A stretch of DNA of 46,406 nucleotides from an uncultured Fretibacterium sp. GTDB taxonomy: Bacteria; Synergistota; Synergistia; Synergistales; Aminobacteriaceae. The stretch spans positions 1 through 46,406 of the forward strand of contig CAMHMH010000011.1 in the NCBI GenBank assembly GCA_946186205.1, written 5' to 3'. The position numbers and the translations under genes were made by a program. Positions 31,476 to 40,444 of this stretch are shown here, piece by piece (the stretch's first letter is position 1; every line of letters starts with the position of its first letter). The notes below the pieces were generated by a model. It was not told the DNA's origin. It worked only from the letters and a program-made list of their open reading frames with translations, and ran no database searches.

Positions 31476-31928
31476 ATGAAGAAGATTATCACGTTGATGT
31501 TGTTGCTGATAATGGCAGTACCAAGTGAAGGAGCGTTATCGGTGGACATGTCCGAGTATGTACGCAAGGACGTGTACAAAGTGCAAATGCAGAACCTGAA
31601 CGGGAACATGGAGAGGATACTTCAGAAGTTAGACAGCATAGAGTCAAAAGTGAATGATATGTCGGACAGAATAACCGGGTTGACAGCGCGAGTAGACGGA
31701 CTAGACGCACGACTGACGGAGACGAATCAGAATCTCGGATCTCGTATCGACGACATGAAGCAGTATATATATTTGGTGCTGGTACTGTTAGGAATAGTGA
31801 TAGTGCTACCGTCGGTGCAGAAATTTCTAGACTGGCGAGACAGCCGGAAGCCATTAATCACACTGGAAGACGTGAAGCGGTTAATAGAGGAGAACAACGC
31901 GGAGTTATTGAAGAGTTTGAAGTCATAA
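31476..31928 (+). CDS. Exported coiled-coil membrane protein, 150 aa
   Basis: Signal peptide KKIITLMLLLIMAVPSEGAL at the N-terminus, a coiled coil (NGNMERILQKLDSIESKVND, DRITGLTARVDGLDARLTE), a membrane segment (YIYLVLVLLGIVIVLPSV) and a short charged tail. An outside coiled coil anchored in the membrane fits an exclusion or envelope protein. Ends at a strong terminator. Confidence 0.65.
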   Translation: MKKIITLMLLLIMAVPSEGALSVDMSEYVRKDVYKVQMQNLNGNMERILQKLDSIESKVNDMSDRITGLTARVDGLDARLTETNQNLGSRIDDMKQYIYLVLVLLGIVIVLPSVQKFLDWRDSRKPLITLEDVKRLIEENNAELLKSLKS

Positions 31929-31960
31929 AAAAAGCCCCCGGAGTGAAAACCGGGGGTTTT
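31928..31960. terminator. Bidirectional terminator between convergent operons
   Basis: CCCCCGG (31935-31941) and CCGGGGG (31950-31956) form a GC stem, with AAAAA on the left and TTTT on the right. It ends both the plus-strand lysogeny genes and the long minus-strand late operon. Confidence 0.92.
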
Positions 31961-31963
31961 GTA

Positions 31964-34900
31964 TTAGCGTATAAACCTGTCAGCGAGCTGATGAAAATAT
32001 CTCTCAGCCTTGCGCAAATATTTTCTGTCGTCTGCGCTGATCCACTTCAAGAATTGAGCCTTTTCTTTCTCGTTAAGACCGTGCAGAGGGTTCATAGCGT
32101 TCATGCTTTGTTTAAGTCCCTGTTTAGAGCCGTCAGCTTGAGAGTATTCGCGCAAAAATCTTCTTAGAGCTTTCCTGTCGTTGTATCTGAGAGCCTTCTT
32201 GATGTTAGCGAGAATGCGCCCGCGTCTAGTAGAGGCAAAACCGTCAAAATGCTTGTCTAGGACTTCATTCTGAAACTGTCTTACGCGGTCTAAAGTTTGC
32301 CAGTAAGCGGCCTCGTCGGTATCCTGCGAGTAGATGAACATTTTCGATGCTTCCTGAGCGTTGCTGTGAGGAATGCCCCTAGCAGCTTTATACGGCCACG
32401 CGAGACCGAACGACCTTGCGACATACTCGGCTGGGTCTCTGATGGTGGAGGGGTTAAAGGCATTCGGGAACATGGAACGTCCCATAGCTAACTCAATGGG
32501 CATTTTGATAGCTGGATTAAGTCCGTTGATGACCTTGCTGAAAGGAGCTTGAACGATTTGCTTCAGCCACGAGCCTATAGACTTTTGACCGTTTGCAAAG
32601 TCTTTAGCGTCAAGCCACGCGGAGTCGAGACCAAACCAGTCTACAGCGTCCTGAAACGCGCCGGGTCTATCAAAGTAATAGACTCTGCCGTTGATTTCTC
32701 CGGCGGTAATATGCGGGCGGTATTTTACGTCATTAGGCAAATCGTCGTCAGCGTCAGGGAAGACAAAGCGGTTGAACATCTGCATAGCGATAGTAAGAGC
32801 CATGAGCTTGGCAACAGACTGTCCAGCTGAAAGAGCGTAAAGAGGCATGGCCGCGAGTTTGCCAACACCGAGATTTTTGACCTGCTGCGCGCCGTAACCG
32901 TACTTGAAGCCGTTTTTGAGTAATCTATATGTACGTCTCATGTTGACTTCCATCCACGAATAGAAGGGTATCAGCATATCGCGCAACTGTTTTCCGACTT
33001 CTGAGACCTGATCATACGCGCCGAGTAATTCATTGCTCATCTTGAAAGCGCGTTCCTTAATATCAGAAATGCTCATAACTTCTTCTTCAATGGACGCGCC
33101 CCAGTTGTTTGGCCTTCCGTCTTTGTTTGTCTCCATCTGCTGCTTGTAGTCAAGATAAGCGGCGAAACGGAGTAGATGTTCACGCCATTCAGTGAAGGAG
33201 TGTTCAGCGTTGAACAAAGCGCGGATAGGTTTCAATCCCTTGTTCCATATAGATTTGATTTTGCCAGTGTCTTTTTCAGTTTCCATTCCGTCAAGAAAAG
33301 ACACGATAGCCTGAGCATCTTTAGCAGATAAATTGAGGGACTGAATACCAAGATTGCCTGACAGCCTGATATAGTCCTGCAAGTCCTGCGAAGCCTCGTA
33401 GCCTTCCTTGCCGTGATGAGTGTACCATCCCGTAAGCTCCCTGACCGCCCGCCCGAAATGCCTTAGTGCTTTAGGGTTGCCAGCGATGAGAGCGTCAAGG
33501 TCTCCCGTGAAGTTTCTGATGTTATACAGCAAGTTACGTGTAGGCGTGAACAATACAGAACGTTTCCACCAAGTAGTGAAGTCTTTTGCGGCTTGTCCGA
33601 GCATGCCGCGGTGTCTTGACTTAGCCATTTTGCGCAGGGTGTTGGCAATCTCCGTAGGAATGACCATGAGATTATTATCATTTTGGATGCCTAATCTTTC
33701 GAGAAGCTCATCAACTGGGAAACCGTGCTGTTCGGCAATGTCATTAGCAACCATGTGCATAAGGTTTTCGGGCGCGGATTGAGCGGTTTCAATGAGTCTG
33801 GTAGCGGTAGGGTCAAAAGCCTCGTAGCCTTCCGGGATAACATCATGAATAGTTTTCTGTTCTTCATCACCGCTCTGGCTAAAAGTCTGCGAACCGTCGT
33901 AATCAATCTCTAACTGCTGAGACTTAATGCCGTACTGTTTGCGCAAGCGTGGGGCGATGTCATGATTTTTCGTTATGTATTCGAGAGTCTTCATAGTCTC
34001 AATGTCTTGCGCGAGTTGCGCGCGTACTTCAGCATTGGCCTGAACGTAATCTGTAACGTAATCTTGCAGAGTGCCTTTTCTTTTCTTGAAGAAAGAATGC
34101 CCCATAATAGCGTTGATTTCTCCGTCATACCTGTTCTGAATATCGAGATTGCCTTGTGCTGACGGAGTACGTTTGCCGCTTCTAGCCGCGTCGAGGTACT
34201 GAATGACTCTGCGCCTGAAGTAATTGGGGTAGTGGAACAAGTCGTCCATATTGAGACCTAAAGCGTGAGCGTGTTTTTTGAACTCCTCAACCTGAGCATT
34301 TCTAGTATCGTCAAGCTGTTTAACCGCGTCCCTGACCTGTTCGTCCCGGTCAACCATGCGAGCGAGTTCAGCATTCATTTTTCTAGCGTCCTGCTGAGAC
34401 AGTCCGAACGACAGCGGAGAATTAGGCATTTCTTCAATCTGATCGATAACGTCGCGAATAACGGTGTAAGTGTTGAGCAGTTCGCGCTGTTTCTGGTTAA
34501 GCGGGCTGATGATGTCGGTCATGACGGAAACGGCTTTGTCAGCGGCGGCGACTTTAGCGCGCCCCAAGTTTCTGAAAGCCTGTAACGCCTCGTTGAGGTG
34601 TAAATTCGGGTCATTCTTGCGAGGCGATAGAGTGATGTCTGAATAATCGCCTCCCTTGACGGATTGAGCAATATCCCTGACGGCCTGTCTCATTCTGCCA
34701 ATCATGCCGAGTCTCGGAGGTGTTTTCATGGCCTCCATGAATCTACCCTGAATTTCCTGCGTAGGGAACGGGAGACTGCGCCAGTCAGTAGCATGTTTAG
34801 GAAGTCCGACTCTGGCGACGCTGTGGAAGAGATTGCCCGCCCAATTCTTAGCCTTGCCGAACCATCGCGAGAACCATCCCTGCGGGTCAAGCCCAGACTG

Positions 34901-37900
34901 CCTGAACTCCTGAAAGCCCTGCGGGTCAGAGTAAGAAGAGAGCTTCTGCCCTTGTTCGTTGGATTGATTGAGGTTGAAATTTTTCCCGCCCGTAAAGATG
35001 TGGTCAAAGACCTTGCGCATAGGTTCAGACACATAAGGCTGGCTGATACGTCTTCCATTAGCGTTAGTGTAGAAAATATCCCTAGCTTTTCTGTAAAGAT
35101 TTCCGAGCCAGTTTTTGAAGTTATTGAAGACCTGCCGCAACTTAGCAGAGATGCCTTGAGGAGCTTTGCCCTGTCTAAGATACTGTTCGAACATGGCGGC
35201 GTTTTTCTCCTGCGAATTTCGCCATTTAGCATTATCTTGAGGGGATAATTTTTGCGAGAAATCGACACCGAGCATCCCCGCTTCGCTTCTGATGGTCTGC
35301 CAGTCGTCAAAGAGTTTAGAACCTTTTTTGATGAGTCCAGCATTTGCGAGTCGTTTAATTTTTTCCTCGTAAATGTGCCAGAACTCATGAGGGACAGTAG
35401 ATACGTCAGATTTCTTGAAGAGGGACAAGATAGTTTGAGCTTCAAAGATAGGATTGCCGTCAATGCCCATTTCCGGAATGATTTTAGTGCTTCCTCTGTC
35501 GCCGTTATCGCCCTGCTTATTGACTTTGTTGATGATGAGATTATCAGCCATAACCATATCAAGGAGAGACACGCCCGACTGTGAAGCAAAATATTTGTTC
35601 ATAGCCATGTAAATTTGCGAATCAGCGTCGGCAACGGTATCAACTTCTCCGGCATTAATAGCCTTCATCATGACGAGTCTGCGCAATATCTCTTCAGTAG
35701 GATTTTTGCTGAAGTCAATATCCATATCGCTGTCATTGTCATAAGTGAAAGCGAGTCTGAAATCTTTTTCGAGACGTAGAGCGGAATAATTTTTGACTAA
35801 TGGATTATCTTCACTGCCCTCGTTGATAAAGAACTGGTTATTCTGCAAGTCGTAAGTAGCAAAGAAATTGCCGTTTTGGTCAGTAATGCCGACATAGTGC
35901 CGCCCGTCCTGCGTACCAAAGAAAGCGTGAAGAGGAACGGAATTATCGCCTGCGGCAATCTGAATGTCGCCTAAGTAGCCGTTATAGCCCGTAAGTTTAG
36001 CGTCGTAAGAATATTTTTCTGGATTATTGTTGCTTGGCGCGGAGGTATCGCGCTCGCCGTGCCTGGCGAAAATATATCGTGTAGCGGATTTTCCAGTTCT
36101 TGCGGCATTCTTTATTTGCTCCTGCTCCGAAGGGATGAAAGACCTCTGAACCCTTGCGCCCCTAGCGGTAATGTCTCCTTCTTTTGTTCTGATGGTTTCG
36201 GGAGGCAAATAGTCATCAGTTTTTGAGCGTTCCTGCTGGTTGTTAATATAGTCGAAATTCTGAGCTGAATTGTCCTGTGGTTTAGGTAATTGCTGCTGGT
36301 TGCTGTCCTGTTGATTAGCGGAATTATTAAGTTGCTGTAGTAACTGTTTGAGCCTTTTCGGATCAGGAACGACGTAACTCGGTAAACGTTGAGTCTCTGG
36401 ATTGGTCTGCCAATCATTAATAACATATGCTTTAGTTAATCCCTGCTTATGTATATATTCAGCGACTTGATTGTTTAAGTCCTGCGGAAGAGAGCCCATA
36501 TAAGCCCAAAGAGATTCGACGGAATATTTATCGTGAGGATTTTTATCAAACTCATCATTGATAACTTGCAAAGCCCCTCTTAAAGCCTCATCAAAAGGCG
36601 AAAGTTTTTGCTGATTATCATTCTGAGTTCTGTTGAGAGCTTCAGCGGTGTGAGTGTCCTCATTATTATTCTGTTCGGACTGGATTAATCCAGAAATATC
36701 AGCGTATTGAGGGACGGCAAAAGAATTATCTTGCGAGTTGTCCTGCTCTGCGGTGATTTGTCCTTGCGCCCTCTGGTTATTGAGGTTGTTAGCAGTAGAA
36801 ATGTTATCTTGATTGCCTTGCGCGGAGGAATTTTGCAGTTGTCCCCTCTGGTTAGTGACTTGGCTTCTGTTGCCGATGTAACTGCCTAAGTTGCCGTGCC
36901 CCTGATTATCGTTGAGATTAGGTGAATTGCCCTGTGTTTTTTCGGTCAGCTGTTCGTTGCCATACTGTTGCTGAAGAGCGGAAATGTCAGCGTTATTCTG
37001 AGCTGTTGAAATATGTTCTTGCTGATTTCCGTTAAGACCGATAGTGTCCCAAGAGTTATAAGCCTCTCTGTTTTGCGGAGTAGGGTAAAGCCTCAAGTCG
37101 CCAGTGTTAGAGCTTTCGGAGTAATCCGGGGCAGATTTGCTTTGCTGAATTTCCTCGTCGTAAGAATTAATCTGCCTGTTATGTACGAGATTAGCACCCT
37201 GTTGAGAGTTGTCGAACAAGCTGGCAGTAGTATTCCCTTCAGCGAAGTCGAAAGCCTCCTGCAAAATCTGCATTTTAGTTTTCTGCTTCTGATTGTTGAA
37301 AGTGAGTTGCCCGGTGTCAAGCCTAGCGGCGGCTTCGTCAGCGTAGTAATTGAAAGCGGTAGTGATACGTTTAGCACTTCTGATGTATCTTTCGCAGAAT
37401 TTAGCAATGGCTTCAGCTTCTTTAGATGTGTAAGAAACGATATTGCCCTGCGACACGACAGCTTCCACGTTAGTATGATTTAGTTTAGCCTCAGTGAGAA
37501 TTTCAAAAGCGCGTTTAATGTCGTCTCTGAGGGACAAAGAATTGTTTGCGCGAATGGTATCTTGATTGTCGGTTCTATTGTTAGCGGCTTCAAGCTGAGC
37601 TTGGAAAATGGCAATTTTCGGAGCGGCTTTGATGATGGCATTGCTGAAATTTTTTACCGGGTCTTCACTGCTTAATACTTCATTAATGCGCTGAAGGATG
37701 TCAGTATCGCCGTAAGCCTTAGCAAACAGAGTATTTTGAATGCGCTCCAAGCCCGATTTAGAAATTTTAACATCACCGCTGTAAGAATTAGCCTGAATGA
37801 AGTCAGGAAGCTCAGATTTGTCAACGATAGCACTGGCATAAGCGCGAATGAAATCCTGCTGAGATTCAATATCTTTGTCAGGATTGAAAGTTATCAAAAT

Positions 37901-40426
37901 CTCTGGCGTGAGTTTATCAACGTCATCGAGAGCGCGTTCAGTTTTAGAGAAAGTAGCCTGAGAGCTTTTATTAGCCTCTCGAGTGAAAGCTTTTCTGTCA
38001 GCCTGCGACCATCTTTCACGGACAAGTATGGGACGTTCAATAGCGTCTACATCTTGAGGGTTAAGTCCGAACTCGTGAGCGTGTTTAATGAGATACCTGC
38101 GGTAATGCTCAGCCATAGAAGAGCCATCTGGATTATGAGACATATAAGCCTTTAGCAAGGCCAAAGTTCTGCCGTTGCCGCTTTCAACTTGACCGTCCGA
38201 GCCTATAATGGGTGCGCCGTCTGACGCAAAGGGGTTAGCAGTGAGCAAAGAGGGGTCAATATCTTGAGCCATGTTATCGACGGCGATTCTTGAAGCAATA
38301 TTTTCCCTCTGCCTGTTCTGCAAAGACTGGTCATAGTGAGGATTTTTGCCGCCGTTAAGTTTATGGGAAGTGATGAGCTTGCGAACGTCAATGACTCTGT
38401 ATCTAACGGCGTAATGCTTGTTTCCAGCCTTTACGATAGCGTTACTCCCCATAGGTGAATTATCGACATCATGATTATGAGAAGTCAGATTGTCCAGCTT
38501 GAATTGAGAAAAATCCTCATTGTCAGAGATTTTATTCTGCGGAACAGTCTGCTGATTGTTTTCAGATTTACCCTGCTGTTGTTCTTGATTTTGAGTCTGC
38601 CTTTCGTTTGGCACATGTCCTTCAGGAATATCCTGCTCCTGCGGAGAAATCTGTGCGTCCCTGTTGACAGGGAAGTAGTCCGAATAGTAGTCATCATCAT
38701 AATACGCTTCATTACTGCCCAAAGCCATAATGCGCGGAGATTTAGTTGTCTGCTGAGTGAGGTTATTATTTTGCGTAGGCAAGAGAGCCTGCAAATCGAT
38801 TGCATCACGTATTACCGCTGGCCTAGAGTTATCCGGCCTGATGTGTTCAGTATTAGGAGCTGTAATGTCAGGCAGAATCTGAACAGTATTAGCAGGAGCG
38901 ATATTTGGTGTAATATGCTCAACTTCAGGTACAAGATTATTTTTGCTTGTTTGAGCAATGGCTCTGAGAACGCTTTGATAGTCGAAATCTTGATTAGCCT
39001 GAGCGTTTTTGAACTCATGGAAGGAGAGAGGAGAGCTGTAAGGCTGATTTTGCCCTGATATGTATTGAGCATAACTTTCGGGAATATCCTGCTCAGGGTT
39101 AGAATTATCGTTGCCGAAGTCAGAATAATCAAGGTCATCAAGGAATGCTTCATTAGTTCCTAAATCCATAATTGTTGGATTTTGTTGTGTTTCGTTAGGC
39201 TGAGTCGCGTACTGCAAAGGCTGAGGCTGTAGAAGTCCCTGCAATCGTTCAATTTCTGAATCAGCGCGTTGAATTTTCTTGTTGATGTCATCAACGAGTG
39301 CCTGATTATACCACGGGGTTTTAGTTTCCGCCTGTAATTTGCTCTGCAAAGTTTGCCTATTGCTGATTTCGCGTTGAAGTTGAGCAATAGTGCTTTCTCT
39401 GTCAACGTTTCTGTTTCTGTATTCAGCCATGACATTAGAGCGTATTTTAGGATTTGCCATAGCCGCGCCGCCGGTAAGGAGAGACGTAAGGAGGGAAGAA
39501 CCTGCGACGGACGGAGCGAGCTGAACGAAATCATTGCCCCAGTCGCCTGCGCGCTGAGTTAAAGCGGTTAAGAAATTGCCGCCGTTGTTGAGAGAGTCCT
39601 GAGTAGCTTTCTCGATGGTCTGCTGTGAAGGCTCTTGCAGTAACTCATTACCGATTTGGCCGAGAGTGTTGACGGCAAATTTAGTGAATGGATTTCTGAT
39701 GTTCCTCGTGAGAGGGGAGAAATGTCCGCCGACATAGTTTAATCCTGCATTAAGGAGAGCATTAGCAGCAAAAGATTTATTAGCGGCGGCGAGACCACCG
39801 TCGTCATATTTGCCCTGCCTGTAAGCATCACCGAGAGTCCCGCCAGACTCAGAAAGGGCTTCAGTAGCCCCAGCGGCTATTAATCCTGCGAGAACGACCC
39901 CTACCGGTCCCAGCCCTGCGAGACTTGCCAAAGCACTCGCGCCATAACCCGCGCCCATGAAGCCGAGAGAAGATCCAGTACCTTCGGCGACCTGCGTACC
40001 GTAAGAGGTATTATCGCCGACGACTTCATTGCGTAACTCTGTGAGATTATCATCGATATAGTTCTGAGCTTCTAGAAGCCCTTTTGTGCCGGAAGTGAGC
40101 CAAGAGTCTTGGTCAGGGTAAAGCTGCTTAGCGACCTCGAGAGGAACGCCCAAAGCGGTGAGATTTCTGCGTTCATCAGCTTGAGAGCCGCTCCACGGAG
40201 AAATATGTTCTACGCCCGCGCCGATAGAGCCTAAAATCTGAGCGATGCCGCCTGTGATGGTATTGTTGAGCATTCTGCCCGCGCCAATGCCGGCCGCGCC
40301 GAGCCAAGTGCCTAACCCCTGTTCGTTATCATCCTGCGGGACGACATTCTGCAAGTTAGGAGCAACATAGTTCGGGTCAGAATGTTTCTTTTTGAGCTGT
40401 AGAATTTGTTCGTCTATGAAGTTCAA
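31964..40426 (-). CDS. Giant polyvalent ejection protein, 2820 aa
   Basis: Probably enters the cell with phage DNA. N-terminus to about 330 has glycine- and alanine-rich hydrophobic stretches (LGAAGIGAGRMLNNTITGGI; LAGLGPVGVVLAGLIAAGAT), fit for a membrane channel. Residues 420 and 567 begin a duplicated element (IMDLGTNEAFLDD; IMALGSNEAYYDD), each followed by QDIPE. About 650-850 is a DdrB-like ParB-fold domain (IGSDGQVESGNGRTLALLKA). Q/N-rich linkers follow. HEFWH at 1680-1684 is a zincin site. The end from about 2270 (WWKRSVLFTPTRNLLYNIRN ... FYSWMEVNMRRTYRLLKNGF) resembles LPD38. This is the polyvalent-protein plan, thought to shield incoming DNA and process host factors. Confidence 0.82.
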   Translation of the reverse strand: MNFIDEQILQLKKKHSDPNYVAPNLQNVVPQDDNEQGLGTWLGAAGIGAGRMLNNTITGGIAQILGSIGAGVEHISPWSGSQADERRNLTALGVPLEVAKQLYPDQDSWLTSGTKGLLEAQNYIDDNLTELRNEVVGDNTSYGTQVAEGTGSSLGFMGAGYGASALASLAGLGPVGVVLAGLIAAGATEALSESGGTLGDAYRQGKYDDGGLAAANKSFAANALLNAGLNYVGGHFSPLTRNIRNPFTKFAVNTLGQIGNELLQEPSQQTIEKATQDSLNNGGNFLTALTQRAGDWGNDFVQLAPSVAGSSLLTSLLTGGAAMANPKIRSNVMAEYRNRNVDRESTIAQLQREISNRQTLQSKLQAETKTPWYNQALVDDINKKIQRADSEIERLQGLLQPQPLQYATQPNETQQNPTIMDLGTNEAFLDDLDYSDFGNDNSNPEQDIPESYAQYISGQNQPYSSPLSFHEFKNAQANQDFDYQSVLRAIAQTSKNNLVPEVEHITPNIAPANTVQILPDITAPNTEHIRPDNSRPAVIRDAIDLQALLPTQNNNLTQQTTKSPRIMALGSNEAYYDDDYYSDYFPVNRDAQISPQEQDIPEGHVPNERQTQNQEQQQGKSENNQQTVPQNKISDNEDFSQFKLDNLTSHNHDVDNSPMGSNAIVKAGNKHYAVRYRVIDVRKLITSHKLNGGKNPHYDQSLQNRQRENIASRIAVDNMAQDIDPSLLTANPFASDGAPIIGSDGQVESGNGRTLALLKAYMSHNPDGSSMAEHYRRYLIKHAHEFGLNPQDVDAIERPILVRERWSQADRKAFTREANKSSQATFSKTERALDDVDKLTPEILITFNPDKDIESQQDFIRAYASAIVDKSELPDFIQANSYSGDVKISKSGLERIQNTLFAKAYGDTDILQRINEVLSSEDPVKNFSNAIIKAAPKIAIFQAQLEAANNRTDNQDTIRANNSLSLRDDIKRAFEILTEAKLNHTNVEAVVSQGNIVSYTSKEAEAIAKFCERYIRSAKRITTAFNYYADEAAARLDTGQLTFNNQKQKTKMQILQEAFDFAEGNTTASLFDNSQQGANLVHNRQINSYDEEIQQSKSAPDYSESSNTGDLRLYPTPQNREAYNSWDTIGLNGNQQEHISTAQNNADISALQQQYGNEQLTEKTQGNSPNLNDNQGHGNLGSYIGNRSQVTNQRGQLQNSSAQGNQDNISTANNLNNQRAQGQITAEQDNSQDNSFAVPQYADISGLIQSEQNNNEDTHTAEALNRTQNDNQQKLSPFDEALRGALQVINDEFDKNPHDKYSVESLWAYMGSLPQDLNNQVAEYIHKQGLTKAYVINDWQTNPETQRLPSYVVPDPKRLKQLLQQLNNSANQQDSNQQQLPKPQDNSAQNFDYINNQQERSKTDDYLPPETIRTKEGDITARGARVQRSFIPSEQEQIKNAARTGKSATRYIFARHGERDTSAPSNNNPEKYSYDAKLTGYNGYLGDIQIAAGDNSVPLHAFFGTQDGRHYVGITDQNGNFFATYDLQNNQFFINEGSEDNPLVKNYSALRLEKDFRLAFTYDNDSDMDIDFSKNPTEEILRRLVMMKAINAGEVDTVADADSQIYMAMNKYFASQSGVSLLDMVMADNLIINKVNKQGDNGDRGSTKIIPEMGIDGNPIFEAQTILSLFKKSDVSTVPHEFWHIYEEKIKRLANAGLIKKGSKLFDDWQTIRSEAGMLGVDFSQKLSPQDNAKWRNSQEKNAAMFEQYLRQGKAPQGISAKLRQVFNNFKNWLGNLYRKARDIFYTNANGRRISQPYVSEPMRKVFDHIFTGGKNFNLNQSNEQGQKLSSYSDPQGFQEFRQSGLDPQGWFSRWFGKAKNWAGNLFHSVARVGLPKHATDWRSLPFPTQEIQGRFMEAMKTPPRLGMIGRMRQAVRDIAQSVKGGDYSDITLSPRKNDPNLHLNEALQAFRNLGRAKVAAADKAVSVMTDIISPLNQKQRELLNTYTVIRDVIDQIEEMPNSPLSFGLSQQDARKMNAELARMVDRDEQVRDAVKQLDDTRNAQVEEFKKHAHALGLNMDDLFHYPNYFRRRVIQYLDAARSGKRTPSAQGNLDIQNRYDGEINAIMGHSFFKKRKGTLQDYVTDYVQANAEVRAQLAQDIETMKTLEYITKNHDIAPRLRKQYGIKSQQLEIDYDGSQTFSQSGDEEQKTIHDVIPEGYEAFDPTATRLIETAQSAPENLMHMVANDIAEQHGFPVDELLERLGIQNDNNLMVIPTEIANTLRKMAKSRHRGMLGQAAKDFTTWWKRSVLFTPTRNLLYNIRNFTGDLDALIAGNPKALRHFGRAVRELTGWYTHHGKEGYEASQDLQDYIRLSGNLGIQSLNLSAKDAQAIVSFLDGMETEKDTGKIKSIWNKGLKPIRALFNAEHSFTEWREHLLRFAAYLDYKQQMETNKDGRPNNWGASIEEEVMSISDIKERAFKMSNELLGAYDQVSEVGKQLRDMLIPFYSWMEVNMRRTYRLLKNGFKYGYGAQQVKNLGVGKLAAMPLYALSAGQSVAKLMALTIAMQMFNRFVFPDADDDLPNDVKYRPHITAGEINGRVYYFDRPGAFQDAVDWFGLDSAWLDAKDFANGQKSIGSWLKQIVQAPFSKVINGLNPAIKMPIELAMGRSMFPNAFNPSTIRDPAEYVARSFGLAWPYKAARGIPHSNAQEASKMFIYSQDTDEAAYWQTLDRVRQFQNEVLDKHFDGFASTRRGRILANIKKALRYNDRKALRRFLREYSQADGSKQGLKQSMNAMNPLHGLNEKEKAQFLKWISADDRKYLRKAERYFHQLADRFIR

Positions 40427-40444
40427 AATGTTACCTCCAGCAAA

